The notes beneath the pieces are model-generated. The model was not told where the DNA came from, did not search any database, and was given only the letters and a program-made list of their open reading frames with translations. From Pavlovales sp. CCMP2436 (lineage: Eukaryota > Haptophyta > Pavlovophyceae > Pavlovales): a stretch of DNA of 10,291 bases. Made by a program: the position numbers and the translations under genes. Position 1 is the first letter of the stretch. Each line of letters opens with the position of its first letter. Below are positions 7,101 to 10,291 of this stretch, one piece after another. Where the stretch lies: NCBI GenBank assembly GCA_026770615.1, contig MU631397.1, positions 115,667 through 125,957 on the forward strand. The letters run 5' to 3'.

Positions 7101-9889
7101 AATTATCATCCTAATTATTATGGTTGTGGGTAAAATGAGAATGAGAATGAAATAGTGATAGTGAGAATTTGAATAAGAATGATAGTAATAGTAATAATAT
7201 ATTTATTCTGATTCTGACTCTGATTATTTTCCCAATTTCTAAAGGGCGGCGGCGACGACGGCGGCCGCGGCGGAGGTCAAGAGAACGGGGAACGCAGAAT
7301 TGGACGATTTGGCATACTTGAGAACCGACCTGATCGAAGAGGGCATGCGGAGGGGGGCATCGGGGCGAGGGGGGGCAGAACGCGCGTTGAGTGTGGACAA
7401 GAGGTGAGCTGCGATAATACTGCTGCTGCTGCTGCTGCTCATAAGAATACTCCTAATAATGGGGAGGAGGGGAATGAGAGGGGCTCTACTATTCATAATA
7501 CTCCTAATAATGGGAGGGGGAAGGGGGAGGGGGGGGACAGGAGGGGGAGGGGGGGGCGGACAAGGGGGGAGGGGAGGGGAGGGGCTCTAGCGGCGAACAA
7601 GAGGCGAGCTGTTCGTGTAGCCCTAGCCCCTTGCTCTCACCCTAGCTCCAACGCCCTAGCCCTGGCCCTAGCCCTAGCCCTAGCCCAACGCCGTAAGCTA
7701 GAACCCTAGCTATCCCAAACCCTATCTTATTCTCATACATTAACATTTTTTAAACAAAAAATCCCACAGGCGAGCGAAGCATCGATCCTACCCCTCATCT
7801 GAACCCTATAATCATACATGATCATATGTGACAGGTGGGCAAAGCACGCCTTCATGGAGCTGCGCAAAGCCGCGCAGCACCCGTTGCTAGTCCGCGCGCG
7901 CTACGAACAGCCCAGCTTGCTCAAAATAGCAGAGGTAACAAAAAAAATAAAAAAAAATGTCTCCGCTATACCTGTAACAAAACAATTCAAATCACGAGCA
8001 GCTCAGTTCACTCATACTAGCCGAGGTGCGATTCTAATTATAGTAGTTGTATACCCCCCCCCCCCGCCGACTTGCAGTCCGAAGGCGTTCGAGCATGTTG
8101 TGTCTCCCTTTTTTTTTTCTTTTTTTTTCCGAGCTCTTGCGCAAATCCGAATAAAATTACAATAATAACACGAACAGGTGCTTTGGCGCTCCGAGTTTTA
8201 CGGGGATGGCGCCTCGCGCGAACGGGTGGCGGAAGAAGTGCGTTTTTTCTTTCTTTCATTTTCTTTTTAAACTACGACTTACTTACTATAGAAAAAGGCA
8301 GCAGGCAGTGGGGTTGCAGACATTCTGTCTCAGGAGTGGTCGATCCGAGCGTGTAGGCGCGACGACGTCCAGTCACCCAGGCGGCATGTAGTCACCCAGG
8401 CGGCATACTTAGGCGCCGATCCCAAACAGTGTCTCTCTGCGGAGGTGGTACGCGCCCTCAGCCCACTCGTCGGGGTTGCCGTCGTCGTCGCTGTCAGTGC
8501 GTGTGCCGCCGCCGTTGCCGGTGCCGGTGCGCTCCAATCGCGCGCGCGCAATGATGACCTTGGCGTGCCCTCGAAGTGCGCACATGCAGATCTCTTGTCT
8601 CATCTTCCACTGGAGAGTGCTGCGCGCTTGCGCAGCGGAGGGGGCCCCCATGCGAGCTTGGAGCGCTCTTGCGCCCATGCTGGCGAGGTCCCCGACGAAG
8701 GATTCCAGGTCGTCAGACCACTCGCCGAAGGCTCCAATCACGAGGGCGGCGAACGCGGGGCCGCCTGCAGTGTAAAAGGTCTGTGCGCGGGCCTGCATCG
8801 GGCCAGTCTGTCCGGGGGTCGTGTGGAAGAAGTCGCGATCAATCTTGATCGCTTTCATTTTCTCGGCTTTTGTTTTTTTTTGTTTTTTTTATCTCGTTTT
8901 CTCGTTTTTTTTTTTTTTTTTTTCTTAACCCTCTGACTTGCCTGCTCACAAGTGGGAGGGACCCTCCGAGACTTCATGTCTACTTGTACTGCCAGCTCGC
9001 GCCTACCCTCCGTCCTCGCTGACCTCCTCCCCTTCCCACCACTGGGAATTATTTATTAATTTATAAATAAATAAAATAATAAATTAATTTATGAATTTAT
9101 GAATTTATGAATTTCGAATATTCGCAGGTCTCGAAACTGTCCGACTTCAAGCTGCATCAGCTCTGCGCCGAGCACAAAATGCTGCACGACCTGAGGCTGC
9201 CGGTCGAGGCGGTTCGTTTTTTTTTTTTTTTTTTGCCTTAGATCATCTCCCTCCTCCTTATTCTTCTCCTTCTTCTTAAGGCTGCCGGCCGAGGCAGTAA
9301 GCGCACCCCATCCTACCTCTTTCCCACCCCCATTGCATTCTTCCACCCCCCTCCCTCTCCCCCCCCGTTGCCTCCCTGTTACTGCCTTGAAGCCCATTTC
9401 GAGAGAGGGAGGTCCTGACGTCTTCCCCTCCCCCGTCCCCCTTCTTGCTTAATAATATGATTATTCAGTTTACCCCCTCCATTGTTAATAATTTGATTAT
9501 TCAGTTTAACTCCACCCCTTGCTTAAAATATGGTTATTCAGTTTACCCCCTCCCTTGTTAATAATTTGATTATTCAGTTGAACCCCACCCCTTGCTTAAA
9601 ATATGGTTATTCAGTTTACCCCCTCCCTTGTTAATAATTTGATTATTCAGTTCAACTCCACCCCTTGCTTAAAATATTGCTATTCAGTTTACCCCCCCCT
9701 TCCCCCTCCCCCCCCCCTTGCTTCCTAATATGGTTATTCAGTTGACCCCCCCCCCCTCCCCCCTTTTGTTGGCAGGTGCGTGCGTCCGCCAAGTTTGCGC
9801 ATCTCGCGGAACTCTTGCCGAGGCTCAAAGCGGAGGGGCACCGCGTGGTCATCTTCTCGCAGTGGACGAGCACGCTAGACATCCTCGAG
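1234..9889 (+). CDS. SMARCAD1: SNF2-family chromatin remodeller, Fun30/ETL1/SMARCAD1-like, exons 1-14 (3' partial)
   Basis: Exons: 1234-1976, 2109-2325, 3253-3390, 4322-4427, 4877-5037, 5470-5528, 5970-6108, 6460-6546, 6705-6826, 7245-7403, 7835-7934, 8178-8237, 9128-9211, 9776-9889. They total 2289 nt and join into 763 uninterrupted codons; all introns are GT-AG. Family role: an ATP-driven nucleosome remodeller in the nucleus, linked in yeast and animals to DNA-end resection and silent chromatin. Motifs seen: Q-like [11 protein letters not shown] (323-333), Walker A DEMGLGKT (347-354), Ia [13 protein letters not shown] (382-394), II DEAQ (463-466), III LLLTGTP (488-494), [10 protein letters not shown] (541-550), [19 protein letters not shown] (702-710) and [12 protein letters not shown] (752-763). 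SDFxLHxLC and the spacing CPSL-x4-YxGS match the SMARCAD1/Fun30 subfamily. No CUE domain is evident N-terminally. An in-frame TAG at 1204 supports the ATG at 1234. Motifs V and VI lie right of the window. Family call is firm; individual splice sites are inferred. Confidence 0.93.
1977..2108 (+). other. Intron 1 (132 nt)
   Basis: GTGCGC donor and CGCGCAG acceptor. Joining AA (1975-1976) to G (2109) restores K248 and gives [17 protein letters not shown], a plausible helix leading into the helicase. No junction copy is seen here. Confidence 0.8.
2109..2325 (+). CDS. SMARCAD1: Helicase exon 2: linker, residues 248-320
   Basis: The exon continues a charged helix ([17 protein letters not shown]), then a low-complexity Ala/Gly/Glu stretch made of a repeated EGAA unit. 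It ends at SSQL just before the Q-like motif. Donor CTG|GTGGGT, phase 0. Joining to exon 3 gives [17 protein letters not shown], which aligns without a gap to the family block before the ATPase. Confidence 0.85.
2360..2387 (+). repeat. Dispersed 28-bp repeat, copy 1
   Basis: ACTTGCAGcCCGAAGGCGTa-type sequence that recurs at 8070-8097 with 25 of 28 positions identical. Both copies lie in introns of this gene and are followed by T-rich tracts. Confidence 0.75.
2441..2550 (+). repeat. Tandem duplication with GTT/GGT microsatellite
   Basis: Two units each begin with ACAGAGGGA and run through TATGTTGTTGTTGGTGGTGG. The second has an expanded GGT run. Confidence 0.75.
2592..2623 (+). repeat. Dispersed short repeat GGGATTYAAGCTGGCGTCTGA, copy 1
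   Basis: Recurs at 2974-3004 in the same intron and at 5844-5865 in intron 6. The first two copies extend over CTGACTGTTCTG. Confidence 0.75.
2633..2900. repeat. AT, CA and TATG microsatellite block
   Basis: Nearly pure TA dinucleotide tract at 2833-2877 flanked by TATATAC, CACACA and TGTATATT variants. Open frames here are simple Tyr/Ile repeats and not genes. Confidence 0.9.
2974..3004 (+). repeat. Dispersed short repeat GGGATTYAAGCTGGCGTCTGA, copy 2
   Basis: Matches 2592-2623 closely (GGGATTCAAGCTGGCTTCTG then ACTGTTCTG). Related CTGGCAGTCTGAC fragments lie just upstream near 2930. Confidence 0.75.
3253..3390 (+). CDS. SMARCAD1: Helicase exon 3: Q-like motif and Walker A, residues 321-366
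   Basis: 46 codons encoding the ATP-binding core: [11 protein letters not shown], then [15 protein letters not shown] with catalytic Lys353. Acceptor CCCCAG|GTGATG and donor CAG|GTGCTT, both phase 0. Its 3' end is copied three times in intron 3. Confidence 0.93.
3460..3510 (+). repeat. Copy of exon 3 end plus donor (copy A)
   Basis: GACAGTGCAGCTG...CCTTGTGCAG|GTGCTT matches 3350-3397 with three substitutions over about 46 nt and keeps an intact GT at 3500-3501, 109 nt below the true donor. Confidence 0.9.
3538..3668. repeat. Paired 22-bp palindromes
   Basis: TTCATAATAGTACTATTATGAA at 3647-3668 is a perfect palindrome. 3538-3559 is the same with one mismatch, and a more degraded relative lies near 3422-3446. 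Confidence 0.8.
3604..3648 (+). repeat. Dispersed 45-bp repeat, copy 1
   Basis: Begins TAGCGGCTCAGCATG and ends ACAGACTT; 43 of 45 positions are identical to 5559-5603 in intron 6. An internal CAACAG|GTGGTG resembles a combined acceptor/donor. Confidence 0.9.
3820..4013 (+). repeat. Degraded copies B and C of exon 3 end
   Basis: 3820-3861 (GCAGCGCAGCTC...GGTCCAG|GTGCTC) and 3962-4013 (GCAGCGCAGCTT...GGTCCAG|GCGCTC) resemble each other more than exon 3, so one probably derives from the other. Copy C has lost its GT donor. Confidence 0.8.
4052..4252. repeat. AT dinucleotide microsatellite block
   Basis: Nearly continuous TA/ATAT sequence with small interruptions. Confidence 0.9.
4322..4427 (+). 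CDS. SMARCAD1: Helicase exon 4: motif Ia, residues 367-401
   Basis: Encodes [19 protein letters not shown] followed by AVWCPSL, the motif Ia block that aligns to family members. Acceptor AAACAG|ACC, phase 0; donor CTAG|GTGACT, phase 1. The left-over G joins TG of exon 5 to give Val402. Confidence 0.9.
4405..4665 (+). repeat. Tandem array of exon 4 donor junction, 74-84 bp period
   Basis: GGCA..CTGGTGCCCCTCGCTAG|GTGACTT begins at 4405 (true), 4479, 4554 and 4638, each followed by a purine-rich stretch and AATAATGGCA. The unit spans the last ~23 nt of the exon and the first ~50 nt of the intron. GT is kept at 4428, 4502, 4577 and 4660. Confidence 0.92.
4680..4795 (+). repeat. Degenerate CTA/CTG trinucleotide repeats
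   Basis: Runs of CTACTACTA, GCTGCTGCT and ACTCATACT variants within intron 4. Confidence 0.85.
4807..4836 (+). repeat. Upstream copy of exon 5 start
   Basis: GCACAGAGTACACGGGCAGTG here mirrors GCACAAAGTACACGGGCAGTG of exon 5 at 4880, 73 nt later, and then diverges into AACTAACC. Confidence 0.9.
4877..5037 (+). CDS. SMARCAD1: Helicase exon 5: residues 402-455
   Basis: Encodes [16 protein letters not shown], then [12 protein letters not shown] (motif Ib region) and AFLNKQ. Acceptor ATGTAG|TG, phase 1; donor CAG|GTTTTT, phase 0, into an 18-base T run. Confidence 0.9.
5038..5469 (+). other. Intron 5 (432 nt) with five-fold acceptor array
   Basis: T run and GT-rich start, then a tandem array of polypyrimidine-acceptor-exon 6 start modules, the last being the true site. 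Confidence 0.85.
5165..5487 (+). repeat. Tandem array of acceptor plus exon 6 start, ~67-bp period, 5 copies
   Basis: Each unit has an AT-rich stretch, a C tract, then AACAG|CACTTCGAYTACAT or a variant. AG ends lie at 5201, 5271, 5338, 5406 and 5469 (true), spaced 70, 67, 68 and 63 nt. Copy 3 (CACTTTGATTACATGGT) is closest to the real exon; copy 2 is the most degraded. Confidence 0.93.
5470..5528 (+). CDS. SMARCAD1: Helicase exon 6: motif II (DEAQ), residues 456-474
   Basis: [19 protein letters not shown], containing the Walker B residues D463-E464. DEAQ is also found in other SNF2 proteins such as the INO80/SWR1 group, while human SMARCAD1 has DEGH. Donor AG|GTGAGC, phase 2. Confidence 0.92.
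5559..5603 (+). repeat. Dispersed 45-bp repeat, copy 2
   Basis: Two mismatches to 3604-3648; starts 30 nt below the exon 6 donor. Confidence 0.9.
5782..5939 (+). repeat. Two degraded copies of exon 7 start
   Basis: 5789 on: AG|GCTGCATAATTTGTGCAAG then CTGAGCGT. 5904-5939: AACAG|GTTTCGCAATTTGTGCGAG. The true site is TACAG|GTTCCGCAATTTGTGC at 5969/5970. The second copy keeps a usable acceptor (5908), but reading on from it meets TGA before the true site. Confidence 0.88.
5844..5865 (+). repeat. Dispersed short repeat GGGATTYAAGCTGGCGTCTGA, copy 3
   Basis: Exact over the 21-nt core; matches copies in intron 2. Confidence 0.75.
5970..6108 (+). CDS. SMARCAD1: Helicase exon 7: motif III, residues 475-521
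   Basis: Split Arg475, then [19 protein letters not shown] and [19 protein letters not shown]. The interval from motif II to LLLTGTP matches family length exactly. Acceptor TACAG|GTTCCG; donor CAG|GTATAT, phase 0. Confidence 0.93.
6109..6459 (+). other. Intron 7 (351 nt)
   Basis: An A run, two partial copies of the exon 7 end, ATATCTTAT and TATGCATACTTC repeats, another A run, and acceptor TCTCAG. No gene is apparent. Confidence 0.8.
6140..6226 (+). repeat. Two partial copies of exon 7 end
   Basis: 6140-6180 copies CTGTACACGCTG...CCCTCGCT from 6050 on. 6187-6226 copies the last part, CCCTCGCTCATCGGGCAG then AGGGAGCGCGA, with the donor itself destroyed. Confidence 0.88.
6460..6546 (+). CDS. 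SMARCAD1: Helicase exon 8: residues 522-550
   Basis: 29 codons ending [16 protein letters not shown], the family block (PFxLRRxKxxV) at the end of lobe 1. Acceptor TCTCAG|CTC and donor CAG|GTTTTT, both phase 0. The exact acceptor is uncertain because CAG also occurs at 6467. Confidence 0.87.
6547..6704 (+). other. Intron 8 (158 nt) with one copy of the exon 8 end
   Basis: T run, C run and GT microsatellite. At 6624-6654 GTGTTGCTCCGCCGGCTCAA-GTCACAG repeats the exon 8 end 108 nt after the original, with the donor changed from GT to GC. Confidence 0.85.
6705..6826 (+). CDS. SMARCAD1: Helicase exon 9: residues 551-590
   Basis: [18 protein letters not shown] then [19 protein letters not shown], matching the VLxxLPPK...Y block between lobes. 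Acceptor ACTAG|GTGCTG; donor ATGCG|GTACAA, phase 2. Confidence 0.9.
6857..6890. repeat. ATC/GAT trinucleotide inverted repeat
   Basis: ATCATCATC run followed at once by ATGATGATG, self-complementary and likely to form a hairpin. Confidence 0.85.
6922..7103 (+). repeat. Two copies of exon 9 end with intact donors
   Basis: 6922-6964 (CAGCACGCACGTCAAGCGGG, then CCGAGGACATGCG|GTGTGG) and 7057-7103 (GAGCACACACACACGTCAAG, then ACATGCG|GTGCAATT). GT sites at 6959 and 7097 lie 132 and 270 nt below the true donor, both multiples of three, but stop codons intervene. Confidence 0.92.
7245..7403 (+). CDS. SMARCAD1: Helicase exon 10: Ala-rich inter-lobe linker, residues 591-643
   Basis: Ala-rich start, then [20 protein letters not shown] and a Gly/Arg-rich stretch ending RALSVDK. 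This is the variable insertion region and has little family signal; the exon is supported by frame, GC content and matching phase 2 junctions at both ends. Confidence 0.8.
7448..7590 (+). repeat. G-rich polypurine tract
   Basis: Repeated runs of three to eight G separated by one or two bases, capable in principle of G-quadruplex formation in the transcript. Confidence 0.8.
7588..7613 (+). repeat. Copy of exon 10 end
   Basis: GAACAAGAG|GCGAGCTG echoes GGACAAGAG|GTGAGCTG at 7395-7411; the donor has become GC. Confidence 0.8.
7617..7708. repeat. CCCTAG telomere-like repeat array
   Basis: Several CCCTAG hexamers in and out of register, densest at 7654-7686. It resembles a degenerate interstitial telomeric tract, though the unit is not a textbook TTAGGG or TTTAGGG. 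Confidence 0.65.
7766..7792 (+). repeat. Copy of exon 11 start
   Basis: CACAG|GCGAGCGAAGCATCG echoes GACAG|GTGGGCAAAGCACG at 7830 on, 64 nt upstream of it. Confidence 0.75.
7835..7934 (+). CDS. SMARCAD1: Helicase exon 11: residues 644-677
   Basis: [18 protein letters not shown] and the following [15 protein letters not shown] match the family block LRKxAxHPLL. Acceptor GACAG|GTGGGC, phase 2 completing Arg644; donor GAG|GTAACA, phase 0. Confidence 0.92.
7998..8034 (+). repeat. Copy of exon 11 end with intact donor
   Basis: GAGCAGCTCAGTTCACTCAT-ACTAGCCGAG|GTGCG aligns base for base, without gaps, to GAACAGCCCAGCTTGCTCAA-AATAGCAGAG|GTAAC at the end of exon 11. Confidence 0.88.
8070..8097 (+). 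repeat. Dispersed 28-bp repeat, copy 2
   Basis: Three mismatches to 2360-2387. Confidence 0.75.
8178..8237 (+). CDS. SMARCAD1: Helicase exon 12: residues 678-697
   Basis: A 20-codon exon, [20 protein letters not shown]. It fills the expected interval between the LRKxAxHPLL block and SDFKLHQLC, and RVAEE|VSKLSDF lines up with the family. Acceptor AACAG|GTGCTT and donor GAA|GTGCGT, both phase 0. Confidence 0.85.
8371..8408. repeat. 19-bp tandem duplication
   Basis: AGTCACCCAGGCGGCATGT then AGTCACCCAGGCGGCATAC, directly abutting the stop codon of the antisense retroelement frame. Confidence 0.9.
8409..8888 (-). pseudogene. Retroelement RT-protein C-terminal fragment inside intron 12
   Basis: A minus-strand frame is open from 8888 to a TAA at 8409-8411; its only candidate Met is at 8856-8858 (149 codons). 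The product has [20 protein letters not shown], then [21 protein letters not shown] and an acidic tail ending LFGIGA. From memory, this resembles the C-terminal domain that follows the RT in algal and oomycete RT-type retroelement proteins (hydrophobic-FGxW, then a WxR...R block). It carries no RT motifs itself, so it is a 5'-truncated remnant rather than a working gene. It lies antisense in the helicase intron and may belong to the same family as the left-edge RT fragment; the two do not overlap, so this is untested. Confidence 0.6.
9128..9211 (+). CDS. SMARCAD1: Helicase exon 13: subfamily block SDFKLHQLC, residues 698-725
   Basis: [18 protein letters not shown] then [10 protein letters not shown]. 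The SDFxLHxLC motif is diagnostic of the Fun30/SMARCAD1 subfamily within SNF2. Acceptor CGCAG|GTCTCG and donor GCG|GTTCGT, both phase 0. Confidence 0.92.
9276..9307 (+). repeat. Copy of exon 13 end with a strong donor
   Basis: AAGGCTGCCGGCCGAGGCA|GTAAGC copies GAGGCTGCCGGTCGAGGCG|GTTCGT (9193-9217). The copy's GTAAGC at 9297 is closer to donor consensus than the true site, but the reading frame hits TAG before reaching it. Confidence 0.88.
9445..9760 (+). repeat. Tandem array, 36-37 bp unit, eight copies
   Basis: Units start at 9445, 9482, 9519, 9555, 9592, 9628, 9665 and 9718. Each reads roughly TTGYTTAATAATWTGRTTAT then TCAGTTTACCCCCTCCC. Odd and even units differ (TTGCTTAAAATATGG versus TTGTTAATAATTTGA), so a 73-bp dimer is the recent unit. 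Every unit holds a C/T tract, an A-rich branchpoint-like part and TTCAG. Confidence 0.95.
9776..9889 (+). CDS. SMARCAD1: Helicase exon 14: start of RecA lobe 2, residues 726-763
   Basis: [20 protein letters not shown] then [18 protein letters not shown], the motif IV region of SNF2 ATPases. Acceptor GGCAG|GTGCGT and donor GAG|GTATGC, both phase 0. The gene must continue to the right with the LDG block, motifs V and VI and a stop. Confidence 0.93.
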
Positions 9890-10045
9890 GTATGCCCCCC
9901 CCTCTGTCTATATCACGTCACCATTTTTATTTTATTTTTTGTTTCTTTATTTTGCCAGGAGAAGTGCCTGACGGACTCAATCTCTCTCTTGTGGTTTTAT
10001 TTTTTTGTTTTCATAAATGCTATTAACAAAATAGCAGGTCTCTCG

Positions 10046-10246
10046 TGCCCTCCTCCCTCACCATTCGCTATCTATACTAAACATCTCTGAAGAGGGAAGA
10101 AAAGAAGAAGCACGAGAAGAAAAGAGGAACATATTATGAGTGTAATTATCATTATAGTCATCTTTGTTCTTATTTTTCTTATACTTCTTGTTGATACACA
10201 TTACAGTAATTACTAATGCTGCCCTCCTCTCTCACCATACGCTATC

Positions 10247-10248
<2 letters not shown>
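10046..10248 (+). repeat. Pair of 29-nt repeats, likely copies of the unseen exon 15 start
   Basis: TGCCCTCCTCYCTCACCATW then CGCTATCT occurs at 10046-10074 and 10220-10248 with three mismatches. The first follows ATAGCAG|GTCTCTCG, and in phase 0 reads [13 protein letters not shown], similar to what family members have just after DILE. Confidence 0.6.

Positions 10249-10249
<1 letters not shown>

Positions 10250-10291
<42 letters not shown>
10250..10291 (+). repeat. Poly(A) run of 42 at the window end
   Basis: Unbroken A from 10250 to the last base. In this intron-rich setting it is more likely a genomic homopolymer (others of 18-24 occur here) or an assembly edge than a poly(A) tail, because the helicase gene is unfinished. 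Confidence 0.85.

Larger units (their letters stand above)
6827..7244 (+). other. Intron 9 (418 nt) with two copies of the exon 9 end
   Basis: Contains ATC/GAT repeats able to fold back, TAATAA-rich sequence, GAATGA repeats and the junction copies. Acceptor TCTAAAG, phase 2. Confidence 0.8.
7404..7834 (+). other. Intron 10 (431 nt), G-rich and telomere-like repeats
   Basis: CTG repeats, two ACTCCTAATAATGGG units, a long G-rich purine tract (7448-7590), a copy of the exon 10 end, a CCCTAG array and a copy of the exon 11 start. Acceptor GACAG at 7834. Confidence 0.8.
7935..8177 (+). other. Intron 11 (243 nt) with one copy of the exon 11 end
   Basis: A-rich start, junction copy at 8001-8027, C run, the second 28-bp dispersed repeat, then T-rich sequence to acceptor AACAG. 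Confidence 0.8.
8238..9127 (+). other. Intron 12 (890 nt) hosting an antisense retroelement fragment
   Basis: Apart from the retroelement fragment there are T-rich tracts (8240-8270, 8870-8925), a 19-bp tandem pair, and an AT-rich tail before acceptor TTCGCAG. No clear junction copies. Confidence 0.8.
9212..9775 (+). other. Intron 13 (564 nt)
   Basis: T run, a copy of the exon 13 end, C/T-rich sequence, then a 36-37 bp tandem array running up to the acceptor TTGGCAG. Confidence 0.85.
9890..10291 (+). other. Start of intron 14, no recognisable exon
   Basis: Begins GTATGC; C- and T-rich, then AT-rich. No sequence encoding the expected RLDG block is present in any plus frame, so the next exon lies beyond the window. 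A pair of 29-nt repeats lies near the end. Confidence 0.75.

Noticed and set aside
8014..8110. tRNA-like A box (TAGCCGAGGTGCG) and B box (GTTCGAGCA) before a T run
   Set aside because: No cloverleaf can be drawn, and the A-box part is explained as a copy of the exon 11 end.
9445..9760. CRISPR-like regular repeats
   Set aside because: Units are contiguous with no unique spacers, and the setting is a eukaryotic intron; it is a tandem satellite.
9959..10026. Possible exon after TTGCCAG with frame [10 protein letters not shown]
   Set aside because: Does not match the expected block after DILE, lacks a good donor and soon becomes a T-rich, Phe/Leu-rich frame.
10037..10132. Exon 15 itself starting at CAG|GTCTCT
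   Set aside because: The start resembles the family, but no RLDG block follows, the frame degrades into Lys/Glu codons and a stop, and a second copy exists downstream; better read as a decoy.
10250..10291. Poly(A) as a transcript tail or retroposed copy end
   Set aside because: No preceding gene end or polyadenylation context; similar homopolymers occur in other introns.

Overview
The window is nuclear DNA of a intron-rich eukaryote, most likely a GC-rich unicellular alga or other protist. Exons are about 60-70% GC and protein-like. The gaps between them are AT-rich, full of homopolymers (runs of T, C, A) and microsatellites, and bounded by GT...AG. I cannot name the species from the sequence.

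Layout: (1) Positions 1-1049, minus strand: a reverse-transcriptase fragment of a retroelement, open to the left edge, with recognisable RT motifs (RPIG, D-x-x-NAF, GVAQG, HDD). (2) Positions 1050-1233: a short divergent spacer with an imperfect 43-45 bp direct repeat. (3) Positions 1234-9889, plus strand: the first 14 exons (763 codons, joined in frame) of a SNF2-family chromatin-remodelling ATPase of the Fun30/ETL1/SMARCAD1 type. The exons carry a basic/acidic N-terminal tail, helicase motifs I, Ia, II and III, the subfamily-specific SDFxLHxLC block and the start of the second RecA lobe ([12 protein letters not shown]). Motifs V and VI and the stop codon lie beyond the right edge. (4) Intron 12 holds, antisense, a second retroelement fragment (8409-8888) resembling the C-terminal end of the same kind of RT protein. 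(5) Positions 9890-10291: the start of intron 14, ending in a 42-base A run at the window edge.

The main discovery-grade signal is in the introns. Ten of the 13 complete introns (3-11 and 13) contain one to four decaying copies of their own flanking exon-intron junction, either the last ~15-45 nt of the upstream exon with its GT donor, or the AG acceptor with the first ~15-40 nt of the downstream exon. Some are clean tandem arrays: a 74-bp unit in intron 4 and a 67-bp unit with five acceptors in intron 5. Donor copies always lie downstream of the true donor and acceptor copies upstream of the true acceptor. The introns thus appear to have grown by repeated duplication of sequence spanning splice junctions. 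In addition, 9 of 14 donor junctions and 8 of 13 acceptor junctions read AG|GT, so many acceptors also look like donors.
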